Program-made: the position numbers and the translations under genes
The notes under the pieces: model-generated
The model's input: only the letters and a program-made list of their open reading frames with translations
Told to the model about the DNA's origin: nothing
The model's database searches: none
Part shown: positions 1 through 12,015 of the stretch, piece after piece
Layout of the letters: each line of letters begins with the position of its first letter
How positions within the stretch are numbered: the stretch's first letter is position 1
Assembly: GCF_004794465.1 (NCBI RefSeq)
Contig: NZ_SSDJ01000141.1
Span: 1 to 64,000 of the forward strand
Direction: 5' to 3'
Origin: Microbacterium sp. K24
GTDB taxonomy: Bacteria; Actinomycetota; Actinomycetes; Actinomycetales; Microbacteriaceae
Length of the DNA stretch: 64,000 bases

Positions 1-688
1 CGGCGCGCCGCACCTGGCGCGCGCCCTGGAGATCGATCTCGAGGAGAACGGTCTTGCCGTCGGCGAGGGCGGCGTCGATCGGCGCCCGCGGAGTGCCGTA
101 CCGGGAGCGGTTGTGCACCACGGCGTACTCGAGCAGCTCGTCGTCGGCGATCAGTCGATCGAACTCGGCGTCGTCGACGAAGTAGTAGTGCACGCCGTCG
201 ACCTCGCCGGGACGCGGCGGCCGGGTCGTCGCCGACACCGAGAGGTGGATCTCGGGGTTGTGCTCGCGGATGTGCGCCGCGACGGTGCCCTTGCCCACCG
301 CGGTGGGCCCGGCCAGCACGAGCAGCCTGCCGCGGGCATCCCGCGGTTCGAGCACCGGGAACCGGGTGTCGAGCCACTCTTCGAGCACGACGCGCTGACG
401 GGCCCCCAGACCGCCGAGGCGCTTGACCGGCGAGATGTGCAGATCCTGCAGCACCCGGTCGCGCTTGCCGGCGCCGATGGCCGGGAGGGCGAGCAGGAAG
501 TCCGTGATGCGCATCGACCCTTCGACCGACTCGGCATCCGCGGTCGCACGGCGCAGAACGGTCTGCGGCGTCACGACGCGCATGGTGAGGTCGCGCTTGA
601 GCGATGCCCTGGCGCGTCGACGCTCCACGGCTCGGCGTGCAGCCGCTGCGCGGTCGACCTCGGGGACGGTCCGACGCGGCTCAGACAC
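1..688 (-). CDS. gmk: Guanylate kinase with N-terminal mIHF-like domain (partial, C-terminus off the left edge)
   Basis: The C-terminal part is guanylate kinase (ATP-dependent GMP to GDP): P-loop GPTAVGKGT near residue 127, then [19 protein letters not shown] and the RSRYGTP region typical of the GMP-binding fold. The first ~110 residues are not kinase. The stretch around [17 protein letters not shown] and [15 protein letters not shown] resembles mIHF, the actinobacterial integration host factor normally encoded by a separate gene just upstream of gmk. Both parts read in one uninterrupted frame, so this is a fusion and not two genes. The GTG start overlaps the pyrF stop by 8 bases, so the gene is the tail of the pyr operon as seen here. 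About 229 codons are visible; the rest of the kinase is outside the window. Confidence 0.93.
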   Translation of the reverse strand, partial: MSEPRRTVPEVDRAAAARRAVERRRARASLKRDLTMRVVTPQTVLRRATADAESVEGSMRITDFLLALPAIGAGKRDRVLQDLHISPVKRLGGLGARQRVVLEEWLDTRFPVLEPRDARGRLLVLAGPTAVGKGTVAAHIREHNPEIHLSVSATTRPPRPGEVDGVHYYFVDDAEFDRLIADDELLEYAVVHNRSRYGTPRAPIDAALADGKTVLLEIDLQGARQVRRA

Positions 689-1522
689 CGACGACCTCCC
701 GGTACTCGGCGACCCGTGCCTCGATGGCTGCGGCGAGTCCCTCCGGACCGGCGGAGAGGATGCTGCGGCTCTCGCTGGCGATCACGGCAGCCGCCATCGA
801 GCCGAAGCGTGCGCGGAGGTCGGCGGGGGTCGCACCCTGGGTGCCGAAACCGGGCGCCAGGATGGGTGCGATCGGGCCGAACGACGTGATGCCTGCCTGA
901 TCCCAGTCGACCGTCGCACCGATGACGAATCCGAAGCTCCCCCATGCCCCGGGCTCGATCAGGCCCGCGTTGCGCGCCGACACCTCGCCCACGATCTCCG
1001 CCGACACCGTCAGGCCGGTGGCACCGGTCGCGCGCTGCACGCTCTCGGCCTCGGGGTTGCTGGTCGCCGCGAGCACGAACACGCCCTTGTCGTGCTTCGC
1101 CGCGAGGGCGAACGTGCCGTCGAGCGCGCCGACACCCAGGAACGGGTTCACCGTGAGCGCATCCGCTTCGAGGGGGGCGCCGGGCGTCAGCCAGGCGCGG
1201 GCGTAGTCGTCCATGGTCGAGCCGATGTCGCCGCGCTTGGCGTCGGCGATGACGAGCAGCCCGGCGGCGCGTGCCGCTGCGAGCACGTCCTCCAGCGCCG
1301 CGATGCCCTTCGACCCGAAGCGCTCGAAGAACGAGACCTGCGGCTTCACGACGCCGACGCGTCCCGCGGCGGCGTCGACGGTGCGCAGACCGAACTCGCG
1401 CACCCCGGCGGCGTCGTCACCGAGGCCCCACGCGGCGAGCAGCTCGGCATGCGGGTCGATGCCGACGCAGAGGGGACCGCGGGCGTCCAGCGCCCCGCGG
1501 ACCCTCTCACCGAAGCTCCGAC

Positions 1523-1526
<4 letters not shown>
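681..1526 (-). CDS. pyrF: Orotidine 5'-phosphate decarboxylase
   Basis: This enzyme catalyses the last step of de novo UMP synthesis (OMP to UMP plus CO2) in the cytoplasm. The 281-residue protein carries the catalytic Asp/Lys motif [10 protein letters not shown] near residue 95, with [10 protein letters not shown] near the N-terminus and [12 protein letters not shown] as the next TIM-barrel strand. Length and motif fit the longer class-2 (mycobacterial/myxobacterial) OMP decarboxylases and not the ~230-residue E. coli type. The GTG start sits in a GTGA overlap with the carB stop, so translational coupling is likely. It is the last pyrimidine-specific gene before the gmk fusion. No other product is plausible. 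Confidence 0.97.
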
Positions 1527-4809
<3,283 letters not shown>

Positions 4810-4810
<1 letters not shown>

Positions 4811-5952
4811 TACTTGCTGTCCTTGTTCTCGCGGACCATCGTCGCGAACCGATCGAAGAGGTAGTTGGCGTCGTGCGGGCCGGCGGCGGCCTCAGGGTGG
4901 TACTGCACCGAGAACGCCGGGATGTCGAGGGCCCGGAGACCCTCCACGACGTTGTCGTTGAGGCCGACGTGGCTGACCTCGACCTTGCCGTAGCCGTGGG
5001 GGCTGTCGAACGAGCCCTCGAGGGGAGCGTCGACGGCGAAGCCGTGGTTGTGGGCGGTGATCTCCACCCGCCCGGTGGTCTTGTCGAGCACGGGCTGGTT
5101 GATGCCACGGTGCCCGAACGGCAGCTTGTAGGTGCCCAGCCCCAGGGCGCGGCCGAGCAGCTGGTTGCCGAAGCAGATGCCGAAGAACGGCAGTCCGTCG
5201 TCGAGGACGGAGCGCAGCAGTTCGACGTGATCGCCGGATGCCGCGGGGTCGCCGGGCCCGTTGGAGTAGAACACCGCGACCGGATCGATGGAGCGGATCT
5301 CGTCTATCGTCACGTTCTGCGGGAGCACATGCACCTCGAAGCCTCGCGCCGCGAGGTTGTCGATCGTCGCCTGCTTCACACCGAGGTCGAGAACGGCGAG
5401 GTTGCCGAGCCGCTCCCCCATCGCCGTCGTCACGGTCGCGACATCCACCGACACCTCGGCGGAGAGGTTGCGGCCGGCCATCGCGGGTGCCTCGCGCACG
5501 ATGCGCAGCTGCTCCTCGGGGTCGAGGGTCGCGTCCGCACCCGAGAAGATGCCGCCGCGCATCGAGCCCGCGGAGCGGATGTGACGGGTGATCGAGCGGG
5601 TGTCGATGCCGCTGATGCCGACGATCCCGTCCTGCACGAGGATCTCCTCCAGTGAGGCGTTCGCGCGCCAGTTCGAGACGACGCGGGAGGGATCGCGGAC
5701 GATGTAGCCCGCGACCCAGATGCGACGGGACTCGGCGTCCTCGTCGTTCATGCCGGTGTTGCCGATGTGCGGCGCGGTCTGCAGCACGATCTGTCCGGCA
5801 TACGACGGGTCGGTGATCGTCTCCTGGTAGCCGGACATGCCGGTGGCGAAGACGACCTCGCCGAGGGTGCGTCCACGCGCGCCGTAGGCGCGACCGGTGT
5901 GGATGGTGCCGTCTTCGAGGACGAGCACGGCGGTTTCGGGCAGGGAGGTCAT
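4810..5952 (-). CDS. carA: Carbamoyl-phosphate synthase small (glutaminase) subunit
   Basis: Hydrolyses glutamine and passes ammonia to CarB. The 380-residue protein has the N-terminal CarA fold ([20 protein letters not shown], residues ~35-54) and a C-terminal class I glutamine amidotransferase domain: the nucleophile Cys260 sits in [16 protein letters not shown], and His352/Glu354 in VQYHPEAA complete the triad. The ATG overlaps the upstream PH-like gene's stop (ATGA). Its place between the PH-like gene and carB matches the mycobacterial pyr operon. Confidence 0.99.
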
Positions 5953-6473
5953 CGTATGGCTCCTGTGTCGGGGGCGGCGCTGGCGTCGGAGACGGGCACG
6001 AGCCGCTGCAGTTCAGAGATGAGGTTCTTCGGGTCGCCCGTCGCGAGGCGCAGGTAGGAGTCGACGACGGTGTCGTCGTCGGTGCTCCAGGAGATGCGGA
6101 TGAGACCGCCGGGCTCGACCACCCGGTCGATCGTGACAGTGGCCCTGTCGACCTGCACGAGACGCGAGGAGGGCAGGAAGACCGTCGGCGAGCCGTCGAG
6201 GCAGAGCGCGACGCCACGGTCCGTGACCGCCAGCTCACCGCGGGCGCGGTACGTGAGCGGAGAGACCGCGAGGCGCTCCAGCGGCTGGTCGTGGCGCGTC
6301 GTCGAGACGTAGAGCACCTCGTCTCGTCGCACGACCTCGGCATGCTCCGGCACGCCGAGGGGCGCGGTGAGGCCGGAATCCCGGCGGAGACGTCGTCGCC
6401 ACGCGAAGAACATCGCGAGCAGGACGACCACCGCGAGGGCGATCATCACGGTGATGGCGAGTTCGCGGGTCAT
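5949..6473 (-). CDS. Membrane-anchored PH-like protein of the pyr operon (function unknown)
   Basis: A 174-residue protein of unknown function. One N-terminal membrane helix (about residues 5-25, ending in [11 protein letters not shown]) is followed by a soluble beta-rich domain of ~140 residues with regularly spaced strands ([37 protein letters not shown]), which I read as a bacterial PH-like fold. Mycobacterium tuberculosis has a comparable membrane protein gene (Rv1382) at the same place between pyrC and carA, so the linkage is old. Both ends overlap neighbours by 4 bases (ATGA), so it is almost certainly co-translated with pyrC and carA. The fold is inferred from pattern, and a link to pyrimidine synthesis is inferred only from position. 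Confidence 0.85.
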   Translation of the reverse strand: MTRELAITVMIALAVVVLLAMFFAWRRRLRRDSGLTAPLGVPEHAEVVRRDEVLYVSTTRHDQPLERLAVSPLTYRARGELAVTDRGVALCLDGSPTVFLPSSRLVQVDRATVTIDRVVEPGGLIRISWSTDDDTVVDSYLRLATGDPKNLISELQRLVPVSDASAAPDTGAIR

Positions 6474-7774
6474 GCGTTCAGCTCCTCGACCACGGCTCCG
6501 CCGTCGACCGTGAGCGTGCCGCCGTGCACGGTGAACTCGACGCGACCGGGCAGTGCGCGGCCGAGGTACGGCGAGTTCACGCTGCGGCCGTGCAGGTCGG
6601 CCTCGGTGAACACGCCGTCGACCGAGGCGTCGTAGAGCGTGATCTGGGCGGCGCTGCCGACTTCGAGAGGCGTTCCGTGCCCGGCCAGTCGCCCGATGCG
6701 GGCAGGAGCGGCGCTCATCACCCGCGCGACGTCGGACCAGCCGATGAGGCCGGTCTGCACCATGGACTGATGCACGACGCGCAGAGCGCTCTCGAGGCCC
6801 ACCATGCCGTTGGCCGCGGCCTGCCATTCACAGGCCTTGTGCTCGCTCGGGTGCGGGGCGTGGTCGGTCGCCACGATGTCGATCGTGCCGTCGGCGAGTC
6901 CCTCGCGCACGGCGAGGACGTCTTCCTGACGACGCAGCGGAGGATTCACCTTGTAGCGGGCGTCGTACCCGCGCACGAGCTCGTCCGTCAGCAGCAGGTG
7001 GTGCGGCGTGACCTCGGCGGTGACCGCGATGCCGCGCTTCTTGGCCCAGCGGATGATGTCGACGGACCCGGCTGTCGAGAGGTGGCAGACGTGCAGACGC
7101 GAACCGACGTGCTCGGCCAGCAGCACGTCGCGGGCGATGATCGATTCCTCGGCCACCGCGGGCCAGCCGGCCAGGCCGAGCTCGGCCGACACCGTGCCCT
7201 CGTTCATCTGAGCGCCCTCGGTGAGACGCGGGTCCTGCGCATGCTGCGCGATCACTCCGTCGAACGACTTCACGTACTCCAGGGCGCGGCGCATGATCAG
7301 CGGATCGAACACGCAGAAGCCGTCGTCGCTGAAGACGCGGACCTTCGCGCGCGAGGTGGCCATCGCCCCCAGCTCGGCGAGGCGCTCGCCCTTCTGCCCG
7401 ACGGTCACCGCCCCGATCGGCTGCACCGTGGCGTAGCCGGCGGCCTCGCCGAGGGCGAGCTCCTGCTCGACCACGCCCGCCGTGTCGGCCACCGGAGAGG
7501 TGTTGGGCATCGCGAAGACCGCGGTGAACCCGCCCGCCGCGGCGGCCCTGGTGCCGGTGAGGATCGTCTCGGACGCTTCGTAGCCGGGCTCGCGCAGATG
7601 CGTGTGCAGGTCGACCAGTCCGGGCAGGGCCACCAGTCCCTGTGCGTCGATGACCCGCGCGCCCGCGCGGCTGAGGCCGGCGCCGATCTCGGTGATGACA
7701 CCGCCGTCGACGATGATGTCGGCGCTGTCCGCACCGAGCAGTCGTGCACCGGTGATGACGAGGGTCTCGCTCAC
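6470..7774 (-). CDS. pyrC: Dihydroorotase
   Basis: Zinc amidohydrolase converting N-carbamoyl-L-aspartate to dihydroorotate. Of 434 residues, the metal-binding [10 protein letters not shown] motif is at 55-64 (His57, His59), the bridging-lysine region of other family members is replaced by local variation I did not resolve, and the conserved [12 protein letters not shown] metal/substrate motif is near residue 307. This is the type I (Bacillus/actinobacterial) dihydroorotase layout. GTG start, overlapping the pyrB stop by four bases (GTGA); the stop overlaps the PH-like gene start (ATGA). It lies in the expected place downstream of pyrB. Confidence 0.98.
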   Translation of the reverse strand: MSETLVITGARLLGADSADIIVDGGVITEIGAGLSRAGARVIDAQGLVALPGLVDLHTHLREPGYEASETILTGTRAAAAGGFTAVFAMPNTSPVADTAGVVEQELALGEAAGYATVQPIGAVTVGQKGERLAELGAMATSRAKVRVFSDDGFCVFDPLIMRRALEYVKSFDGVIAQHAQDPRLTEGAQMNEGTVSAELGLAGWPAVAEESIIARDVLLAEHVGSRLHVCHLSTAGSVDIIRWAKKRGIAVTAEVTPHHLLLTDELVRGYDARYKVNPPLRRQEDVLAVREGLADGTIDIVATDHAPHPSEHKACEWQAAANGMVGLESALRVVHQSMVQTGLIGWSDVARVMSAAPARIGRLAGHGTPLEVGSAAQITLYDASVDGVFTEADLHGRSVNSPYLGRALPGRVEFTVHGGTLTVDGGAVVEELNA

Positions 7775-8736
7775 AGGTCTCCCCCTCGTTCGTCGTCTCG
7801 TTCTCCTGCCAGCAGCAGGTACAGCACCGCCATGCGGACGGACACTCCGTTCGTCACCTGCTCCAGCACCGTGGAACGGGCGGAATCGGCTGCTTCGGAG
7901 GAGATCTCCAGCCCGCGGTTCATGGGTCCGGGGTGCATCACAATGCTACCGTCCGGGAGGCCCGCCACACGCCGTGCGTCGAGACCCCAGCGCCGCGAAT
8001 ACTCCCGCTCAGTCGGGAAATACGCGGCATTCATCCGCTCCAGCTGGATCCGGAGCATCATCACGGCATCCGGCCCTTCCGCGAGGGCCTCGTCGAGGTC
8101 GTAGACGACGCGGACCGGCCAGAGCGACACGTTCTGCGGGACGAGCGTGGGAGGAGCGACGAGCGTGACCTCGGCGCCGAGCGTCGTGAGCAGCCAGACA
8201 TTCGAGCGGGCCACCCGCGAATGCAGCACGTCGCCGACGATCACGATGCGGAGTCCGGCGAGATCGCGCCCCCGGCTGTCGGCGCCGAACCGGCGCTTGC
8301 GGATCGTGAAGGCATCGAGCAGCGCCTGGGTCGGATGTTCGTGCGTGCCGTCGCCGGCGTTGACCACGCCGGCCGAGATCCAGCCGCTCGTCGCGAGGGT
8401 CTGCGGGGCGCCGGAGCCGGGATGCCGCACCACGACCGCGTCGGCGCCGATAGCCTCCAGGGTCTGCGCCGTGTCCTTCAGGCTCTCACCCTTGGAGACG
8501 CTGGACCCCTTGGCGGCGAAGTTGATGACGTCGGCGGAGAGGCGCTTGGCCGCGGCCTCGAACGAGATCCGCGTGCGGGTCGAGTCCTCGAAGAAGAGGT
8601 TCACGACCGTCTTGCCGCGGAGCGTCGGCAGCTTCTTGACCTCACGCGACTGGGTGTCGGACATGTCCTCGGCGATGTCGAGGATCCGGAGGGCTTCGGC
8701 CTTCGCGAGGGTGCGGGTGTCGAGGAGGTGTCTCAT
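7771..8736 (-). CDS. pyrB: Aspartate carbamoyltransferase catalytic subunit
   Basis: First committed step of pyrimidine synthesis: carbamoyl phosphate plus aspartate to carbamoyl aspartate. The 321-residue chain has the carbamoyl-phosphate loop STRTR at residues 52-56 (in [14 protein letters not shown]), HPTQALLD near 135-142, and HPGPMNRG toward the C-terminus. No regulatory subunit (pyrI) gene is present, as expected for actinobacteria where control is through PyrR. The ATG overlaps the pyrR stop by four bases, so translation of pyrB should follow that of pyrR. Confidence 0.98.
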   Translation of the reverse strand: MRHLLDTRTLAKAEALRILDIAEDMSDTQSREVKKLPTLRGKTVVNLFFEDSTRTRISFEAAAKRLSADVINFAAKGSSVSKGESLKDTAQTLEAIGADAVVVRHPGSGAPQTLATSGWISAGVVNAGDGTHEHPTQALLDAFTIRKRRFGADSRGRDLAGLRIVIVGDVLHSRVARSNVWLLTTLGAEVTLVAPPTLVPQNVSLWPVRVVYDLDEALAEGPDAVMMLRIQLERMNAAYFPTEREYSRRWGLDARRVAGLPDGSIVMHPGPMNRGLEISSEAADSARSTVLEQVTNGVSVRMAVLYLLLAGERDDERGGDL

Positions 8737-9263
8737 TCTCCGATCGTCACCTCCTCGGCCCCGTCGTTCTCGAGGAGGCGCACGTTGACCCGTTCGGTGC
8801 GGGCGGAGGGGATGTTCTTGCCGATGAAGTCGGGCCGGATCGGGAGCTCGCGGTGACCGCGGTCGACCAGGATGGCCAGGCGGACGACCGCGGGGCGGCC
8901 GATCGACTGGATCGCATCGAGGGCGGCACGGATGCTGCGGCCGGAGAACAGCACGTCGTCGACGAGAACGACGGTCTTGCCGTCGATCCCCCCGTCGGGG
9001 ATCTCGGTCGGATGCGGAGACCGCGTCGGGTGCTTCGCGAGGTCGTCGCGGAAGAGCGTGACATCCAGGGCCCCGACCGCGACCGAGGTCTGCGCGATCT
9101 CGCCGATCAGCCGCGCGAGGCGATGGGCGAGAGTGACGCCCCGGGTCGGAATGCCCAGCAGGACGAGGTTCTCAGCCCCTCGATTCGATTCGAGGATCTC
9201 ATGCGCGATGCGGGTCAGTGCCCGCGATACGTCGGCTTCGTGCAGCACAGTGCGCGTGCTCAT
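8733..9263 (-). CDS. pyrR: Bifunctional PyrR: pyr operon RNA-binding regulator / uracil phosphoribosyltransferase
   Basis: PyrR binds pyr mRNA in response to UMP/UTP and often retains uracil phosphoribosyltransferase activity. The 176-residue protein shows the PRPP loop [19 protein letters not shown] and the N-terminal [16 protein letters not shown] typical of the family. I chose the ATG at 9263 because GGGAGC lies about five bases upstream and the product then starts MSTRTVL; a GTG at 9287 would add eight Arg-rich residues and would overlap the PyrR-binding motif. It heads the operon, consistent with autoregulation through the leader element at 9281-9292. Confidence 0.97.
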   Translation of the reverse strand: MSTRTVLHEADVSRALTRIAHEILESNRGAENLVLLGIPTRGVTLAHRLARLIGEIAQTSVAVGALDVTLFRDDLAKHPTRSPHPTEIPDGGIDGKTVVLVDDVLFSGRSIRAALDAIQSIGRPAVVRLAILVDRGHRELPIRPDFIGKNIPSARTERVNVRLLENDGAEEVTIGE

Positions 9264-9280
9264 CAGCCGCTCCCTTCTCC

Positions 9281-9292
9281 GCCTCACAGGAC
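9281..9292 (-). promoter_or_regulatory. Candidate PyrR-binding loop in the pyrR leader
   Basis: Read on the minus strand, GTCCTGTGAGGC agrees with the core of the PyrR RNA-binding loop consensus (RUCCNGNGAGGY). It ends 17 bases before the pyrR ATG, followed by the pyrR ribosome-binding site. No terminator/antiterminator pair is visible, so the geometry favours PyrR blocking ribosome access, as proposed for mycobacteria, over attenuation. Confidence 0.8.
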
Positions 9293-9317
9293 GGTGTTAA
9301 AGGTTGCTTGTCCGCTC

Positions 9318-9323
9318 AGTCTA
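9318..9323 (-). promoter_or_regulatory. Candidate -10 element of the pyr operon
   Basis: TAGACT on the minus strand, placed so that transcription would begin near 9311 and give a leader of about 48 bases containing the PyrR motif. No good -35 hexamer is seen at normal spacing, where a GC-rich hairpin lies instead. Confidence 0.45.
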
Positions 9324-9331
9324 TCGGAGTG

Positions 9332-9346
9332 CCGGGCGCCGCCCGG
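9332..9346 (-). terminator. Short GC hairpin after the MBL/Rieske gene (weak terminator candidate)
   Basis: A perfect six-base stem (CCGGGC/GCCCGG) with a 3-base loop starts directly after the stop codon of the MBL/Rieske gene. There is no T-run, so it may act with Rho or not at all; it also overlaps the expected -35 region of the pyr promoter. Confidence 0.3.
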
Positions 9347-10924
9347 TCAGCTCGCCTCCTGCAGCACCGGGTCGGTGACGTCGTCGATCTTGGTCGACCG
9401 GATCGGGTGACCGCTCGTCGACAGGCACCGGCCGGTCTTCAGGTCCCACTTCCAGTCGTGCATGCTGCAGGTGAGGACGCCGTCCTCGTCGACCTTGCCG
9501 GTCTTCGTGAGGTCCGCGCGCAGATGCGGGCACCGGCGCTGCACGATCCAGTCGCCGATCTCGGCATCCTCCGTCTGGTCGGTCTGCTCCTGGTACCAGT
9601 TCTCGACGTACTCGATGCGGTCTACCGAGAGGCATTTCAGGAACGTCGTGAGGAACTCGTTGAACTTGCCGCTGCGGCCGACCTGGAACTGCATCGAGAG
9701 GAAGATCGAGTTCGACCAGTCGATCTCGCGGTCGCGGATGTTCGTGGAGACGAGATCGGCGGGGATCGTGTACCAGTAGATGCACTCCTCCCCCGCGTAC
9801 TCTCGGACCTTGGCGCGCGGGAAGTCGACGACCATGTCGAGGTCGCCGATCTTGAACCGCACGTTGCCGCCGACGCCGAGGCGGATCGTGCGCGACTTCT
9901 TCAACAGCGGCTCCCACCACTGCTTCAGTGTCTCGAGCATCTCCGCCGGCGGGATGATCTCGGCGCGAGAGGCCTCCTCGTCGTGGATCTCCTGCTGTCG
10001 GCTCGCCCGCTGCGACTCGAGGTAGTCCCACTTCTCGTCGAAGATGTGCGCGATCTCGGCCTCGGTGTAGAGGGACTGCTCCGTGCTCACGGACGCGCCC
10101 TCGACCGTCACCACGGTTCCCGGGACGAACAGGTGTCCGTCGTACTGCGGGGCGAGCTCCTTCATGTGCGCGAGGAACTGCTTCTGGTCGGTGAAGATCG
10201 ACTCGCCGTTCCTGCCGACGCCGTTGAAGTCGAACAGGTCGTCGCGCAGGAACATCGGCGGACCGGCCATCGGGAAGACGTGCGTGGCGTCGACCTTCTC
10301 GATGTAGTACATCGCGCGCTTGTTCTGCGCGTCGCGCTTGAGCTTCGCGAAGTTCTGCTTGGCGTCGAGCGGCAGGTCGTAGACCATGGGCCACCAGATC
10401 GCACCGGAGACCTGAGTGAAGTAGGCGTCGGGCTTGCCGAAGCTCAGCAGCTTCTCGAGGTCGAGCGGGTGGGAGTCGTTCTGATTCAGCACCGAGGCCG
10501 TGCCGTCGTCGACGCTGAGCGACGAGTCGCCGATCGGCCCGTCACTCGGGGCGCGCAGCGGGGTGATCATGATCTTGAGGTCACCGCGTTCGATGATCTG
10601 TCCCGCCGGCGCGTAGGTGATATTCGTGTAGCCCAGTGCGCGGATGTCCTGCTCGAGGTCGTCGATCGGATACTCCGGCAGCAGGACTTCGATGTCCTTG
10701 CGGATGTAGCGCTCGAGGAGCTTCGGGTCGAAGTGGTCGCGATGCCGATGCGAGATGTAGAGGAAGTCGGCCTCGCGGCCGAAGCGCTCCCAGTCGAGCC
10801 CGCGGTTGTCGGGGAACGGGAACCAGGATCCGAAGAAGGACGGTCCGAGCACGGGGTCGCAGATGATGTTGCCGCCCCGCGTCTCGATGAACATCCCGGC
10901 GTGGCCGAGTCCCGTGATCCGCAT
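9347..10924 (-). CDS. Metallo-beta-lactamase-fold protein with C-terminal Rieske [2Fe-2S] domain
   Basis: A 525-residue fusion. The N-terminal ~250 residues are a UlaG-like metallo-beta-lactamase fold (MRITGLGHAGMFIET, then the metal motif SHRHRDHFD). The C-terminal ~90 residues are a Rieske ferredoxin with both cluster-ligand pairs, CPH and CSMH, in RRCPHLRAD and LTCSMHDWKWDL. The same two parts occur in vertebrate CMP-N-acetylneuraminate hydroxylase, though in the opposite order. The Rieske part suggests electron transfer for an oxygenase-type or redox reaction; the substrate is unknown. GAGAGGA precedes the ATG. It stands alone, upstream of the pyr operon on the same strand. Confidence 0.85.
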   Translation of the reverse strand: MRITGLGHAGMFIETRGGNIICDPVLGPSFFGSWFPFPDNRGLDWERFGREADFLYISHRHRDHFDPKLLERYIRKDIEVLLPEYPIDDLEQDIRALGYTNITYAPAGQIIERGDLKIMITPLRAPSDGPIGDSSLSVDDGTASVLNQNDSHPLDLEKLLSFGKPDAYFTQVSGAIWWPMVYDLPLDAKQNFAKLKRDAQNKRAMYYIEKVDATHVFPMAGPPMFLRDDLFDFNGVGRNGESIFTDQKQFLAHMKELAPQYDGHLFVPGTVVTVEGASVSTEQSLYTEAEIAHIFDEKWDYLESQRASRQQEIHDEEASRAEIIPPAEMLETLKQWWEPLLKKSRTIRLGVGGNVRFKIGDLDMVVDFPRAKVREYAGEECIYWYTIPADLVSTNIRDREIDWSNSIFLSMQFQVGRSGKFNEFLTTFLKCLSVDRIEYVENWYQEQTDQTEDAEIGDWIVQRRCPHLRADLTKTGKVDEDGVLTCSMHDWKWDLKTGRCLSTSGHPIRSTKIDDVTDPVLQEAS

Positions 10925-10952
10925 TGCATTCCTCTCGAAAGTGAACCGTCCG

Positions 10953-10958
10953 ATTCTA
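10953..10958 (-). promoter_or_regulatory. Candidate -10 element for the MBL/Rieske gene
   Basis: TAGAAT on the minus strand, 28 bases before the ATG, leaving a leader of about 20 bases that contains the GAGAGGA ribosome-binding site. No strong -35 is seen. Confidence 0.45.
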
Positions 10959-11097
10959 CCGAGGGCCTCCTGGGCGCCGGCGGAGACGGGCCGTGAATAC
11001 CCGAGTCGTCGGTCATGCCGTACGGCGTTGCCCAGTCGTTACGGAACCCTGATCGGATCGTGACCGAACTCCCGGCGTCCCACCGGAGTCCCCTCAC

Positions 11098-11103
11098 TAA
11101 CCT
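11098..11103 (+). promoter_or_regulatory. Candidate leaderless -10 for the DUF4349 lipoprotein
   Basis: TAACCT ends six bases before the ATG at 11110, and no purine-rich ribosome-binding site lies between. This spacing puts the transcription start at or next to the start codon. Confidence 0.5.
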
Positions 11104-11109
11104 GCCGCT

Positions 11110-12015
11110 ATGAACACGACACGGAGACTCCTGACCGTTCTCGCGGTGGCATCGATCACGGCCATCGGCCTCGTCGGATGCTCTGCCCTGGGGTCGGGAG
11201 GAAGTGACGCGACGAGCGTGGATGAGGCACCGGCCCAGAATGCAGAGGCAGCTGCGGAGGGCGAGGATCAGGACTCCGCTGTCGTAATCACCGGCCGGAT
11301 CTCGATCGTCGCCGACGACCCCGTCGCCGCTGCGGGAGAGGCCACGACGATCGTGTCGGATGCCGGTGGACGCGTGAGCGGCCGCACCGAGCGCTCTGCC
11401 GAGGACGGCGGTCAGGCGAGCGCCGAGCTCACGCTGCGCATCCCCGCGGACGTGATCGAGGAGGTCCGCAGCGACCTCGGCAGCCTCGGCGAGGTGAAGG
11501 AGACCTCACTCGAGTCGACCGAGGTCGGTTCGGTCCAGCGCGACCTCGCCGCACGGATCACGACGCTCCGTGCCTCGATCGCCCGCTACACGGAGTGGCT
11601 CGGCACGGCGTCCGCGACGTCGGACCTGATCGAGCTCGAGACGGCGATCGCCGAGCGCCAGACCGAGCTGGAATCCCTCGAGGCGCAGTCCCGCGCCCTC
11701 GAGGACCAGGTCGCGATGTCGACCATCACGCTCCATCTCTCCTCCGAGTACGTCGCCCCGGTGACGGCTCCGCAGAACTTCGGCGAGGCTCTGGTCGTGG
11801 GGTGGAACGGCTTCGGGGCGTTCTGGGGTGCGATGCTCATCGCCGTCGGCGTGGGTCTCCCCTGGCTCGTGCTGATCGCCGCCGTCATCGCCGCTGTGGT
11901 CTGGCTCGTCGCCAGGAACCGCCGTCGCCAGGAGCTGAAGCCCGCCGTCGCGGCGGCCATGCCCGATGCCGTCCTGTTCACGGCGCCGGAGCAGACGACG
12001 CCCCCACCGCGCTAG
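11110..12015 (+). CDS. DUF4349 domain lipoprotein
   Basis: A 301-residue secreted lipoprotein of unknown role. The signal peptide ends in the lipobox LVGC (Cys22), a Ser/Ala/Glu-rich linker follows, then a domain starting ITGRISIVADDPVAAAGEA with the DUF4349 pattern, including a predicted coiled coil (ETAIAERQTELESLEAQSRA). A C-terminal membrane helix (about 240-265) is followed by a basic tail. With both a lipid anchor and a C-terminal helix the domain would sit on the outer face of the membrane. The stop overlaps that of the helicase gene inside CTAG. Confidence 0.85.
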   Translation: MNTTRRLLTVLAVASITAIGLVGCSALGSGGSDATSVDEAPAQNAEAAAEGEDQDSAVVITGRISIVADDPVAAAGEATTIVSDAGGRVSGRTERSAEDGGQASAELTLRIPADVIEEVRSDLGSLGEVKETSLESTEVGSVQRDLAARITTLRASIARYTEWLGTASATSDLIELETAIAERQTELESLEAQSRALEDQVAMSTITLHLSSEYVAPVTAPQNFGEALVVGWNGFGAFWGAMLIAVGVGLPWLVLIAAVIAAVVWLVARNRRRQELKPAVAAAMPDAVLFTAPEQTTPPPR

